Shown: positions 8,808-17,648, numbered from the stretch's first letter. The stretch: DNA of 64,000 bases from Gemmatimonadaceae bacterium (GCA_035606695.1 DATNEW010000014.1:1-64000), one strand, 5' to 3'. The notes: generated by a model not told the origin, from the sequence alone. Numbers and translations: made by a program.

Positions 8808-9800
8808 TTAGCGTCTCGCCTTGCCGCCCGTCGCCACCCCGCCTCCGCCTTTCTCCACAAACGGCGGCCCCAGAGACAACAGATCCGCCGGATCGATTGT
8901 CAAAGCTCCAAAGCGCGCGCTCCAGTGCAGATGCGGTCCCGTCACGCGACCCGTCGCGCCGACGAGACCAATCTCCTGGCCGCGCTCCACCGTATCTCCC
9001 ACGGCGACCTCAGGCTGGCTCATGTGAAAGTACGCGGTCATCAATCCGTCGCCGTGATCGATGTACACCACGTTGCCCGCGAGAAAGAATTCGGCCACGA
9101 GCGCGACCACCCCGCGATTGGCGGCGTAGATCGGCTCGCCCACTTTGCCACGATAGTCGATGCCGAGATGGCTGCTGGAGAGACGTCCATTGAAGACGCG
9201 GCCGCTGCCGAAGCGACTCGTCACTTTCGACGGCCGTGGTCTCAGAAAGGGCTGCGTCCACATCGCCGGCGTGTCCTGCGCCTTGTGGCCGATCTCGCGC
9301 GCCAGCTCGTTCTCGCGCTCGACGCGCGCGTCGTTCTCGGCGTCGCGTTTCGTGAATCTCGCATCGACGCGCAGGCGTCGCGCGCCCGCGGCGCGTTTCG
9401 CCACGCTCGCCGGCGCCGGCGCCGGCTGATGCGGATACTTCACGAACAGCCGCGCGGAATCGGTGCTTCCCGACGCACGCTCGACCTGCACATGTGCCAC
9501 GAGCGAATCCGAAATGCCGATCGGGACGGCGCCGAGTGCTTCGAGTTTGCCGCCCGGCGCGGCGCGGAAATGGAGCGGCTCGCCCGCCATGGTGCCCGTT
9601 GCGCCCACGATCGAGTCGCCCAGGTTCCGCGGAGCTCGCTCGATCGTCAATCGAACAAGGGTACCGCCGGCGGCTTGGCCGGGCTCCATCGTCAGGCGTG
9701 GGGGCGAGGGCCTTTGCTGCGCGGCGCCGCTCGACGGCGTGATGAGCAGGGCGAACATGGCATATGTTGCCAGTCCCCAGCTCAGCTCGTGAATTTGCAT
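8808..9800 (-). CDS. M23-family (LytM-like) metallopeptidase, secreted
   Basis: 330 residues from ATG 9800; the longer reading upstream has no leader. The N-terminus MQIHELSWGLATYAMFALLITPSSGAAQ is a signal peptide. A beta-rich region (about 30-200) precedes the catalytic domain. The M23 zinc site is complete: H211-x3-D215 (HLGIDY) and H290-x-H292 (GPHLHW), with GNVVYIDHGDGLMTAYFHM between. Family knowledge: these enzymes cut peptidoglycan cross-bridges, or act as activators of amidases when residues are missing; none is missing here. A poly-Gly, basic tail follows the domain. Confidence 0.9.
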   Translation of the reverse strand: MQIHELSWGLATYAMFALLITPSSGAAQQRPSPPRLTMEPGQAAGGTLVRLTIERAPRNLGDSIVGATGTMAGEPLHFRAAPGGKLEALGAVPIGISDSLVAHVQVERASGSTDSARLFVKYPHQPAPAPASVAKRAAGARRLRVDARFTKRDAENDARVERENELAREIGHKAQDTPAMWTQPFLRPRPSKVTSRFGSGRVFNGRLSSSHLGIDYRGKVGEPIYAANRGVVALVAEFFLAGNVVYIDHGDGLMTAYFHMSQPEVAVGDTVERGQEIGLVGATGRVTGPHLHWSARFGALTIDPADLLSLGPPFVEKGGGGVATGGKARR

Positions 9801-9880
9801 CGCACCAAAATACACCGGAGGCGCCTCCGGGAGCCCGTACGTGGCGCAACTCCTTCGGTGACGCAGTGTATGATTGACTG

Positions 9881-12028
9881 ATGGACGTCGTGCGTCGGTA
9901 CTCGCTGCTGGCGACCGCGAGCCTGTTAGGCGTTGCGGTGATGATCGGTGCGGTGAACGACCGCCCATCGATGAGCGCGAGCGCGGCCACGCGTCTCGCC
10001 CGCGGCACGCGGTACTTCGATTCCACCGTCGTGCTCGCGCGCAACGCCGCGCCGCGTGGCGCGCGCGGCGACGCCCTCACCGTGGGTCTCGGCTACATCG
10101 AGCGGCTGCGCATTGGCGCGGGCGACCCATTTCGCCTGGCCGACGAAGCGCTGCACGATCCGCGGATCGATCCGTGGCTCGGCGAGCGGGTCACGTGGGC
10201 GCTCCTCGGTAGAACGCTGCGACGCGACGCCTATGTCGTCGATCCGTCCGTGCTCGACGGCATCGGTCCCTGGTCCGCGAGTGGCGTCGGCGCGATCGGC
10301 GAGGCGCATCTCGCACTGATCGATCGGGCCGTTCGCTCGGCAAGCGATCCGCGTGCCGGCGAGTTGTCGGTGCGGCTCGCGTATCTGATCGCGGCCGGGA
10401 AGGGCACAGTGAGCTCGGCGAGCGTGCCAATTGCGACGCAGGTCGCGGCTCTGGTGCGCGATCGCGAGCTTGCGCTCCGCGATACCCGCGCGCTGCTCGC
10501 CGATGCAAGCGAACGCCACGAAGACGTGATGACGATGTTGGTCGATCGGCGCGCATCGCGCTCGTTCGACGTCGAACAACCCACGCTCGCGCCGATGACG
10601 TCGTCGTTGCGCGTCGAAGCCATGAACGCGGTCCCCGCGCTCGTGAACGCGCTCGATACGCTCGAGCGCGTGACCGTGACACCGACCACCGGGGCGCGCG
10701 TGTCGGTATTGAGCGCGCGATTCGCCGCGCGGCTTGCCACGCTCGGTCGCGAGCAGCCGCCAAAGGCCCAGATCATCGTCACCGAGCGCAGTCAGGGCGT
10801 GCAGGCGACCGCCGCGACGAATGATGAAACGCTCGCGGCGACATACGCGCGCGCGCAGGCGGACGACGATTCGATTTCGCGCACCGAACGCCTGGCCCAG
10901 CTGGCATCGACGGTCGCGTTGCGCAGCTATTCGCAGAGCGCGCCGTGGTTCGTCGGCGACGCCGGTCCCGACGAGAGCGACCTCGTGTCCGAGTTCGGAC
11001 TCTCGGGAGTCACGTTCGGCCGATCGGTTCCCTCCTCGTGGCGGCCCTATTTCCGTCGTGAGCTGCAGCTCGCGCTGCGCGACATGGCGTCGGTCTTTCC
11101 CTATGCGTCGTTCGCCGGATTACGCGTCGCGTTCGGCACCGCTGACCTGCCCGACTCCGCGCTCGCGATGCACGATCCGCGGACGCGGTCGCTGCAACTG
11201 GACGTGTTCACGTCGAGCGGCACGCTGGCGCACGAGCTCTCACACGATCTCGATTGGCAAACGTCGCGCGCGCTGTTCGCGGGAGGCGGGGGCTACAGCA
11301 CCGACCGCGCGATGTCGTCGCAGCGCGGCGCGCTCGCCGCATCGATGCGTGGTTTGGCGAATGCGCGACTGATGCGGCCCGTCGGTGCGTCGTCAGGAAA
11401 AATGTCGGATCGCCCGGCCGAGTTGTTCGCGCGAGGCTCCGATTGGTTCGTGGCGTCGATGCTCGCGCGACAGGGACGCAGCGACGCGTTCCTCACCGCC
11501 GTGCAGGACGCCAACATTGCCGGCTATGCGGCGGGGCTGCCGTCGGCCGTCGGGTTGGCCGGGTCCGCATCGTTACTCTCGGCGATCGATCAGATGACGT
11601 CGGTGCCGGATTCGCTGCGCGCCGCGTTCGCGTCGCAGTGGGCGGATCCGATGCAAGTCGATCCGACGCTGCTCGTGCGCCGCGTGCTCGAGACGCCTGT
11701 CTCCTGGCGGACGATCTGGCAAACCCGCGTGACGCGCGACCGGTTGCCGCTTCCGCCGGTTGCGTCGTGCATCGACGGCGGCAGCGATGAAGCGCATGCG
11801 CGCGCGCGATTGTTCATGCTCGCGGTGGACGCACGCGCCGACGGTGCGCTCTTGCGTCGAACGCGCTATCGCCCGATGGGTGTCATCGCCGCGACGGACC
11901 TGCGCGATGCGGCGCGCGTCGCGATCATCAGCGAAGTGCGCGCGTCGCTCGCGAATCAGGGCGTGGTGCCGTCCGCGCCCGCCAGCTTCCGCTCGACCGC
12001 CTCGAGCTGCTCGGCCATCGCGCGCTGA
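9881..12028 (+). CDS. Large protein with a HELSH zinc-peptidase motif
   Basis: 715 residues from ATG 9881, with one N-terminal hydrophobic segment (LLATASLLGVAVMIGAV) acting as signal or anchor. The only motif I recognise is GTLAHELSHDLDW, an HExxH zincin motif with H451, E452 and H455. The Asp three residues after the second His and the later NARLM...SDRPAELFARGSDWFV may supply further ligands (E in PAELFAR). The remainder is helical. The last 73 bases overlap the end of the convergent YetF-type gene. The motif suggests a metallopeptidase; substrate and family are unknown. Confidence 0.7.
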   Translation: MDVVRRYSLLATASLLGVAVMIGAVNDRPSMSASAATRLARGTRYFDSTVVLARNAAPRGARGDALTVGLGYIERLRIGAGDPFRLADEALHDPRIDPWLGERVTWALLGRTLRRDAYVVDPSVLDGIGPWSASGVGAIGEAHLALIDRAVRSASDPRAGELSVRLAYLIAAGKGTVSSASVPIATQVAALVRDRELALRDTRALLADASERHEDVMTMLVDRRASRSFDVEQPTLAPMTSSLRVEAMNAVPALVNALDTLERVTVTPTTGARVSVLSARFAARLATLGREQPPKAQIIVTERSQGVQATAATNDETLAATYARAQADDDSISRTERLAQLASTVALRSYSQSAPWFVGDAGPDESDLVSEFGLSGVTFGRSVPSSWRPYFRRELQLALRDMASVFPYASFAGLRVAFGTADLPDSALAMHDPRTRSLQLDVFTSSGTLAHELSHDLDWQTSRALFAGGGGYSTDRAMSSQRGALAASMRGLANARLMRPVGASSGKMSDRPAELFARGSDWFVASMLARQGRSDAFLTAVQDANIAGYAAGLPSAVGLAGSASLLSAIDQMTSVPDSLRAAFASQWADPMQVDPTLLVRRVLETPVSWRTIWQTRVTRDRLPLPPVASCIDGGSDEAHARARLFMLAVDARADGALLRRTRYRPMGVIAATDLRDAARVAIISEVRASLANQGVVPSAPASFRSTASSCSAIAR

Positions 12029-12561
12029 CGCGCATCGATCTGGCCCAGTAGCCCGAGCATTTCGTGATGCCGCTGCTCGTCGTCGGTGGGGTGGCGCTGG
12101 ATGAAGCTCAGCGCGCCGCCGGTCTCGAGCCGGCACTCCGACACGTGAGCCAGCGAATCGATTCCCTGGCGCCGCGCGGCGGATTCGAGCTCGGACACTG
12201 TGATCAACTCCCGCTCCAGGTGGCGCCGAAGCAGGCGGCCGTTGCGAATGAGCACGTCGGGGCGCCCTTCCAGCTTGTCGAGCTTCCCGTAGTGGTACAG
12301 CGTGCGCACCAGCACGCTGTTGACGATGAGCAGCACCGCGGCGCCGAACAACCCGCCTGTTAGAGAATTATCATTGCCGATGATGGCGTTCTGCACGGTG
12401 TTCGACAGCAGCAGCAGCACGACGAGGTCGAAGGAGTTGAGCTGCGACATCTCTCGCTTGCCGGCCAGTCGCAGTCCCACGAGCAGGAAGACGTAGACGA
12501 GCAGGCTGCGGACGATCTTTTCGGTGATCGGAATGCCGGGAGTCAGCAGGTCGTGCCACAT
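11956..12561 (-). CDS. YetF/DUF421-type membrane protein
   Basis: 201 residues. Three N-terminal membrane segments (VRSLLVYVFLLVGLRLAG, SFDLVVLLLLSNTVQNAIIG, GGLFGAAVLLIVNSVLV) include the family signature GKREMSQLNSFDLVVLLLLSNTVQNAI. A cytoplasmic domain follows, starting GRPDVLIRNGRLLRRHLERELITVSELESAARRQGI. The C-terminus is a coiled coil (QIDARQRAMAEQLEAVERKLAG). Role unknown; Bacillus relatives sit in the membrane with a small mixed domain inside. It overlaps the HELSH gene tail-to-tail by 73 bases. Confidence 0.9.
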   Translation of the reverse strand: MWHDLLTPGIPITEKIVRSLLVYVFLLVGLRLAGKREMSQLNSFDLVVLLLLSNTVQNAIIGNDNSLTGGLFGAAVLLIVNSVLVRTLYHYGKLDKLEGRPDVLIRNGRLLRRHLERELITVSELESAARRQGIDSLAHVSECRLETGGALSFIQRHPTDDEQRHHEMLGLLGQIDARQRAMAEQLEAVERKLAGADGTTP

Positions 12562-12671
12562 GGGGGATGGGTGGGAGCGGGAAGAGGAGACCGTCGGCGT
12601 CGTCAGTATGCTACGGGTGGCCGGAGGCAGGGCAAGGATGATTTACTGAACTTTGTTGCACCTCAGCGCGT

Positions 12672-12794
12672 GTCATCCCGAGCGGAGGCGCGTAGCGCCG
12701 CAGTCGAGGGACCCCCGTCCCGACGGAGGGGCCCTCCGCAGGGAAGGGGGTCCCTCGACTCGCCTTCGCTACGCTCAGGGTCGCTCGGGATGAC
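12672..12794. repeat. Palindromic REP-like intergenic element
   Basis: The ends are a perfect 12-bp inverted repeat (GTCATCCCGAGC at 12672, GCTCGGGATGAC at 12783). Inside are further complementary blocks (GTCGAGGGACCCCC versus GGGGGTCCCTCGAC), so the whole 123 bases can fold into one long hairpin. It lies between two minus-strand genes. Similar ends are common in dispersed palindromic repeats of high-GC genomes, but I see only one copy in this window. Confidence 0.75.
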
Positions 12795-12837
12795 AAAAGA
12801 ACGCTGCGATACGCTCCCTCGCGCCGACGATGGGGCG

Positions 12838-14115
12838 CTACTGCCGCCGATCGAGTCTCTCTCGCAAGCTCCGCCGAATCCGCTGCGCCGCGCGCGGACC
12901 GACCTCCCACGTGTCGAGATGCCGGAGCAGATAGTCGAGCGAGAACACATGCCGCGTCTCGTCCCGGTCGCGGAGAAACACGACATGCGACCACCCTTTC
13001 ATTCCCGTCGGCGTGAACCAGTCGCGGCCAATCTGCAGCTTGCGTCCCGAGATCGCGCGAATGAACACCTGCTCGTACCGGCTGCGCGCCAGCGCGCGCA
13101 CGGGAAAGAGATTCGTCCACGTGCAGAGGCGTCCCACGCTCTCGTACGACGCGGGGCGATCGTCCAGCTCCAGCAGCGACGGTGTGCGACCCTGCATCAC
13201 GTGCTCGATGAGCCGCAGCGAGCGCCGATCGGCCAGCTTCGCGATCGACGGACGGAAGTAGTTCGTGACGCGCGTTGCCATCTCGCGCAGCGTGAGAAGC
13301 TCGCCGCGGCGCGTCTTCCACAGCGGCTCGTTCACGTCGGCGCAGAAGGGGTTCTCGCCGAACGAGGAATAGCGAGCGACCCAGCCTTTGCGCGAGCTGT
13401 GCGGCTCCGGCTTGAAGTCGCGCACCACCGGAATGTCGTGCCGGTCGAGCGCCGACAGATCGAACGTCGGCCAGGTCATCACCTCGCGCGCGACTCCGAT
13501 CACGAACGTCGCCGCGGCGATCATCAGCGCCGCATCCGGCGTGAAGTCGGCCGTGATCTCGATGCGATTGCGCCGCGGACGCACCCCAATGCCCGTCGAG
13601 CGACGATTCGCCGAGAGGAGCATCATCGGGAACGGCACGATGTGCGTGAGCAGCAGCGCCAGCTTTTCGACCGTGCGGTTGTCGCCGCGCTCGTGCTCCG
13701 GCAGCTCGAAGGACACGTTGTAGTGCGTGCTGAATCCCGCGAGATGCACGGTGTGGCCTTCGCGCTTCTCCCACGCGTCGAGCTCGCGGCGGAGATAGCG
13801 AATGTTCTCCCACAGCGAACGGCCGGCACGCGCGGCGCATCCCGGCTCGATCTCGATGACCGGCGTCGCGATCTCGATCACGCCGGTATCGAAATACACG
13901 GCGCCTCCGGTCGGCAAATGATACGACCGCCCCGTGCGATGCATCATCGGCACGCGAACGATGCGCGTCGGACTGCCGAACACCTTCTCGGGCTTCGACG
14001 GCTTGCCATCGATCACCACAGAGAATTCCGCTTCGAGCCCCACCGCCGCCAGCGCGACCGAGCGTTCGACGCGCTCCTCGCCTTTGTTCGGCTTCACGGC
14101 GTCCCGCGTGCTCAC
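12838..14115 (-). CDS. Amidoligase/GCS2-like COOH-NH2 ligase-fold protein
   Basis: 425 residues; GTG start at 14115 overlaps the upstream stop (GTGA). Residues about 24-36 read AAVGLEAEFSVVI, the G-x-E-x-E/F strand of glutamate-cysteine-ligase and amidoligase folds. EIATPVIEIEPG and NRIEITADFTPDAALMIAAATFVIGV fit the substrate- and metal-binding strands, and SFGENPFCADVNEPLW may be the ligand loop. Family knowledge: this superfamily makes amide bonds with ATP, and amidoligase members are thought to modify peptides or peptidoglycan. It is the last gene of an operon with an M15-like and a beta-lactamase-like protein, which points to cell-wall peptides. The family assignment is tentative. Confidence 0.55.
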   Translation of the reverse strand: MSTRDAVKPNKGEERVERSVALAAVGLEAEFSVVIDGKPSKPEKVFGSPTRIVRVPMMHRTGRSYHLPTGGAVYFDTGVIEIATPVIEIEPGCAARAGRSLWENIRYLRRELDAWEKREGHTVHLAGFSTHYNVSFELPEHERGDNRTVEKLALLLTHIVPFPMMLLSANRRSTGIGVRPRRNRIEITADFTPDAALMIAAATFVIGVAREVMTWPTFDLSALDRHDIPVVRDFKPEPHSSRKGWVARYSSFGENPFCADVNEPLWKTRRGELLTLREMATRVTNYFRPSIAKLADRRSLRLIEHVMQGRTPSLLELDDRPASYESVGRLCTWTNLFPVRALARSRYEQVFIRAISGRKLQIGRDWFTPTGMKGWSHVVFLRDRDETRHVFSLDYLLRHLDTWEVGPRAAQRIRRSLRERLDRRQ

Positions 14116-14744
14116 GACACTCTCCGCTCGGCGTCGAAGCCGAGGAATTGCTCGGGAGCGTCGTGCGGCATCGACACGACGTAGCCGAAATCAATATGGA
14201 GCTGATCATCGGTCTGACCGTGCGCCGCGCCGAAGGGCCGCGTCCATGCGCCGGGCAGCGCCTGTCGCGCGAGCGCCGCGTAGCGCTCGATCGACTCGCG
14301 GTCATCGAGAAACACGTCGCCAACCCGGTAGATGTTGACAGCCGTGCCCCAGCTGTGCGGGGTCGCGTTCGTGTTGAGCGAATGCCGCGGCGAGCGATAG
14401 CCGCCGTTCGCCGCGATGTGAACGAAGGTGCCGGCTGACTGCCGAAGCTGCTCGAGGCACAGTGCGGTGAGCGTGATCGCGCACGGCACGTAGCGCGGAA
14501 ACGCGCGAAGCGGCGCCGCCTCGCGCACGTCCGTCTGAATGAACTCCCAGAGCGCGAAATTCGGCGAGAGTTGAACTTTCATCGCGGCTTCCCACGACGG
14601 AATCTCGTAGAAATAGCGCGGCAGCCGGCGCGGTTTCCCGCTGTCGTCGTGGATGAGCCGCCCCGGCAGCAGCGCGTCGCGCAACGGCTTTTCCAAACGC
14701 AGGCCATCGACGACAGCAAGCGGAAAGCGATGCGCCTCACCCAT
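14112..14744 (-). CDS. M15/DD-peptidase-like protein
   Basis: 210 residues. The core NGGYRSPRHSLNTNATPHSWGTAVNIYRVG ... DQLHIDFGYV follows the M15 (VanY/zinc D-Ala-D-Ala peptidase) plan: YRSP, then S/P-H-x2-G-x-A-x-D, then the second His pair. Two differences are visible. The usual Asp zinc ligand is Asn (AVNI), and the final motif is QLHIDF rather than xWHIEF. Binding or catalysis may therefore differ from standard members. There is no signal peptide. The start overlaps the beta-lactamase-like stop by 8 bases, and its own stop overlaps the next start (GTGA), so the three genes are translationally coupled. Confidence 0.6.
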   Translation of the reverse strand: MGEAHRFPLAVVDGLRLEKPLRDALLPGRLIHDDSGKPRRLPRYFYEIPSWEAAMKVQLSPNFALWEFIQTDVREAAPLRAFPRYVPCAITLTALCLEQLRQSAGTFVHIAANGGYRSPRHSLNTNATPHSWGTAVNIYRVGDVFLDDRESIERYAALARQALPGAWTRPFGAAHGQTDDQLHIDFGYVVSMPHDAPEQFLGFDAERRVS

Positions 14745-15678
14745 TCGTCTTGGCCTCCGCGAGCAGCTCGAAGACGGCCCGCGACACCTCCGCGATCGTC
14801 TGCTTGCGACCCGTTGCTTCGGGCGACCACTCGGTGAGCACCGCGATCACGTACGGCTTCCGATTCGGCGCGTACACCACGCCGGCGTCGTGCGCGATCG
14901 TCGAGATCTCCCCGGTCTTGTGCGCCACGCGCACGGCCGACGGCAGGCGCGCCGGGATTCCGTTGCGGAATTCCTGCGCGTGCAGAATCGTGAGCATCTC
15001 GCGCGACAGCTCGGGCGAGTACGCGCGCTCCTCGGCGACGAGTCGCAGCAGCTGCACGAGGCCGTCGGCGGTGACGCGATTGTTGATCGCGCGCTCGAAG
15101 GCGCGCTCGTCCTCGACGCCGCGGCGGATGTCGATGCCGTCGATCGACAGCTCGTCGAGCGCGCGCTGCACCGTGTCGAGCCCGACGAGATCGAGCAGCA
15201 GATTCGTCGCGAGGTTGCTGCTCGTCGCGATCATGTGCAGCGCCAGCTCCGAGACGCGCATCATCTTGCCGATCGAGTCGTGGACCTCGGAGTTCGCGTC
15301 GCGGTCGGCGGCCACGCGAAAAGGATGGCCGTCCACCGCGCTCATGAAGCGGTTGCGAACGTGCAGCCGCGAGTGGGGCAGCAGCCAGCCGTGATGAATG
15401 GAGGCGTAGACGCCGAGCAGGATCGCGACCTTGATCGTGCTGGCGGCATGGAACCAGCGGTCGGCGTGGCGCCGGAAACTGGCTTGAGTCTCGGTATCGT
15501 AGACGGCGACCGCGAGCGCGCGCGCACCGGATTGACGCTCGAGCGTGTCGAGCCTCAGGTGCAACGCGTCGAGCGCCTCGGGACCGGGTCCGGGGCGCGG
15601 CGTGAACGTCGTACTATGCGTCGTTGGGGCGGGCATGGGCGCCCACGAAGAAGGCAAGGGCAATGCCGAGCAGAACAA
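14737..15678 (-). CDS. Class A beta-lactamase-like serine hydrolase
   Basis: 313 residues; a shorter start at ATG 15636 (MPAPTTHST) is as likely. Motifs in order: S80-TI-K83 (FHAASTIKVAILL), SSN at 153-155 in the SDN position, an acidic stretch GVEDERAFERAINNRVTADGLVQLL in the omega-loop region, and K254-T-G (VAHKTGEISTIAHDAGVV). This is a complete penicillin-recognising fold. No clear signal peptide is present in either start version, which is odd for a beta-lactamase. First gene of the operon with the M15-like and amidoligase-like proteins; divergent from the CYTH gene. It may be a peptidase or esterase on muropeptides rather than a resistance enzyme. Confidence 0.85.
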   Translation of the reverse strand: MFCSALPLPSSWAPMPAPTTHSTTFTPRPGPGPEALDALHLRLDTLERQSGARALAVAVYDTETQASFRRHADRWFHAASTIKVAILLGVYASIHHGWLLPHSRLHVRNRFMSAVDGHPFRVAADRDANSEVHDSIGKMMRVSELALHMIATSSNLATNLLLDLVGLDTVQRALDELSIDGIDIRRGVEDERAFERAINNRVTADGLVQLLRLVAEERAYSPELSREMLTILHAQEFRNGIPARLPSAVRVAHKTGEISTIAHDAGVVYAPNRKPYVIAVLTEWSPEATGRKQTIAEVSRAVFELLAEAKTNG

Positions 15679-15719
15679 TTGCGGTTGAGGCTGCCAGGGT
15701 ACTTGAATAGAATCCGCAA

Positions 15720-16202
15720 ATGCCGGCCCACCACTCCCAGGATCGCGAAATCGAGCGAAAGTATTTGCTCACTGGCCGCCCGACACGGCTCGACGATGCG
15801 AATTCCGTGGAGATCGATCAGGGATATTTGCCCGGCGCGCGCATCAACGAGCGCGTGCGGCGCATAAAGGACGCGCGCGGTGCCATGACGTACTTTCGCA
15901 CGGTCAAGGCCGGCTCCGGACTCGAGCGCTTCGAGGCGGAAGAGGAAACAACCATCCAGTTCTTCGAGGCGGTGTGGCCGCTCACGCGGGGCGCACGCGT
16001 CCGCAAACGGCGCTACTACGTTCGGGACGGCGACCTGAGGTGGGAGATCGACGAATTCCTCGATCGCCCGGATCTGTGGCTGGCCGAGGTCGAGCTGGAG
16101 CATGTGGATCACGCGGTTGCCGTGCCCTCGTGGTTGGCGCCGTGTGTAGTGCGCGAGGTCACGTTGGAGAAAGCGTTCACCAACCACGCGCTGGCGAAGT
16201 GA
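15720..16202 (+). CDS. CYTH-domain (triphosphate tunnel) protein
   Basis: 160 residues from ATG 15720. The CYTH signature E10-I-E12-R-K14-YL is at the N-terminus, followed by the alternating charged strands of the tunnel fold (YLPGARINERVRRIKDARG, AMTYFRTVKAGSG, RFEAEEETTIQFFEAVWPLT, RVRKRRYYVRDGDLRWEIDEFLD, LAEVELE). Family knowledge: short CYTH proteins hydrolyse inorganic tripolyphosphate or other triphosphates with Mg or Mn. All the usual charged positions appear present. Next on the same strand is crcB, 50 bases on. Confidence 0.9.
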   Translation: MPAHHSQDREIERKYLLTGRPTRLDDANSVEIDQGYLPGARINERVRRIKDARGAMTYFRTVKAGSGLERFEAEEETTIQFFEAVWPLTRGARVRKRRYYVRDGDLRWEIDEFLDRPDLWLAEVELEHVDHAVAVPSWLAPCVVREVTLEKAFTNHALAK

Positions 16203-16252
16203 CGACGGGTTGACGTCTGGCCCAACCGTCTTGACGGCGTTTCCTTATCGGC

Positions 16253-16648
16253 ATGCGAAACTTGTGGGCAGTCGCGATCGGCGCCGCGACGGGCGGCGTG
16301 GCGCGCTACTTCCTGGGCGGAATGATCCAGCAACGCGCCGGCGCTGATTTTCCGTTCGGCACCTTTGTCATCAACGTGACGGGGAGCCTGCTCCTGGGCT
16401 TCCTGCTTCGCTATTCGCTGCAGTCCGGTGCGGTGAGCGAGGAGCTGCGGCTCTTTCTCACGACGGGATTCTGCGGCGGCTACACCACATTTTCGACGTT
16501 CAGCTACGACACGTTGATGTTGGTGCAGGATCGCGAGTATGGCCGCGCCGGTTTGTATGTCGCGGGCAGCGTGCTGCTGAGTCTCATTGCGGTGGCCATT
16601 GGCTTCGCCGCCGCCAACTATGTCGTGACCATGCGCGCCGAGGGCTGA
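16253..16648 (+). CDS. crcB: CrcB/Fluc fluoride channel
   Basis: 131 residues with four membrane segments. Family hallmarks: GAATGGVARYFLG, GTFVINVTGSLLLGFLL (the conserved Asn and the GxxxxN pattern), FLTTGFCGGYTTFSTFSYDT (the TTFSTF phenylalanine box). Family knowledge: dual-topology dimeric fluoride exporter. A single crcB is enough here since no second copy is adjacent. There is no fluoride-riboswitch-like sequence in the 50 bases upstream and no clear ribosome site. A DUF190 gene follows at 18 bases. Confidence 0.95.
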   Translation: MRNLWAVAIGAATGGVARYFLGGMIQQRAGADFPFGTFVINVTGSLLLGFLLRYSLQSGAVSEELRLFLTTGFCGGYTTFSTFSYDTLMLVQDREYGRAGLYVAGSVLLSLIAVAIGFAAANYVVTMRAEG

Positions 16649-16666
16649 CGCGGGGAGCGGTGAATC

Positions 16667-17056
16667 GTGCACGGTTTCAAGGGCGAGCGCGTCTTGATGC
16701 GCGTTCACATCGGCGAGTCGGACCGCTTCGAGGGCAAGCCGACGTATCGGCAGATCGTCGAGCTGCTGCGGTCGCGGCACTACGCCGGCGCCACCGTGTT
16801 TCGCGGCATCATGGGCTTTGGCGCCAGCTCGACGCTGCACACCGATCGTTTCGCCGATCTTTCGTCGGACATGCCGATCGTCATCGAGTGCGTCGAGACC
16901 GACGAGAAGATTCAGGCCATTCTCCCGGAGCTGGACAAGATGCTCGGCGGCGGGCTGATCACCCTCGAGAAGGCCAACGTGATCATGTATCGCGCCGGTA
17001 CGCCGGAAAGCGAACGGACCGGCAGCTGGGAAATCGACAAGGGACCCGGCGTGTAA
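16667..17056 (+). CDS. DUF190 (PII-like) protein
   Basis: 129 residues from GTG 16667, preceded by GGGGAG. Sequence GERVLMRVHIGESDRFEGKPTYRQIVELLRSRHYAGATVFRGIMGFGASSTLHTDRF...IVIECVETDEKIQAILPELDKML is the full DUF190 domain with its GIMGFG loop. Family knowledge: trimeric, PII-like; very often encoded beside crcB, where a role in fluoride response is suspected but not shown. The 18-base spacing supports one transcript with crcB. Confidence 0.9.
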   Translation: MHGFKGERVLMRVHIGESDRFEGKPTYRQIVELLRSRHYAGATVFRGIMGFGASSTLHTDRFADLSSDMPIVIECVETDEKIQAILPELDKMLGGGLITLEKANVIMYRAGTPESERTGSWEIDKGPGV

Positions 17057-17090
17057 GCGTTTCGACCCCCGGCACCGTCCAACAGTTCGA

Positions 17091-17648
17091 ATGCAGACCT
17101 TACTTCATGTTGGGCGGAATGAGTTGACGCACGACGAGCGCGAGGTGGTGAAGCGTGCGCAGCGCGGGGACGTTGCGGCGTTCGAGTCGCTGTACCACGC
17201 GCACGCGAGTATGGTGCTCGCGCTGTGCCGGCGCATGACCGGCGACAACCAGGCGGCGCGCGAGCTCGTGCAGGACGTGTTCGTGCGCGCCTGGGAACGA
17301 CTCGCGTCGTTTCGCGGACAGAGCGCGTTCGGCACGTGGCTGCATCGGCTGGCGGTGAACGTGGTGCTCGAGCGGTTGCGAAGCGACAAGCGGCGACCGC
17401 TGGCGACGATCGACGAGGTGTCGCTCATCCCGACACGGCACGAGGCGGGCGCGTCGAGCGACGCGCGCATGGATATCGAAACGGCGCTGTCGCGGTTGCC
17501 GCACGGCTCGCGACAAATCTATCTGCTCTATGACGTGTACGGTTACAGCCATGATGAAATCGCGGCGATGCTCGGAATTTCCGCGGCGACGGCGCGCGTG
17601 CAGCTGTGGCGTGCTCGGCGTGCCATGCTGAAGGTGCTTGGATCATGA
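17091..17648 (+). CDS. ECF-type RNA polymerase sigma factor
   Basis: 185 residues. Region 2 (FESLYHAHASMVLALCRRMTGDNQAARELVQDVFVRAWERLASFRGQSAFGTWLHRLAVNVVLERLRSDKRR) and region 4 (ALSRLPHGSRQIYLLYDVYGYSHDEIAAMLGISAATARVQLWRARRAMLKVL) are complete; region 3 is absent, as in ECF factors. The stop overlaps the start of the anti-sigma gene (ATGA). Probable target: its own operon, including the DUF4097-like gene. Confidence 0.93.
   Translation: MQTLLHVGRNELTHDEREVVKRAQRGDVAAFESLYHAHASMVLALCRRMTGDNQAARELVQDVFVRAWERLASFRGQSAFGTWLHRLAVNVVLERLRSDKRRPLATIDEVSLIPTRHEAGASSDARMDIETALSRLPHGSRQIYLLYDVYGYSHDEIAAMLGISAATARVQLWRARRAMLKVLGS

Noticed and set aside
16203-16252. Fluoride riboswitch before crcB
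   Set aside because: Only 50 bases, with a small imperfect hairpin and no conserved riboswitch core.
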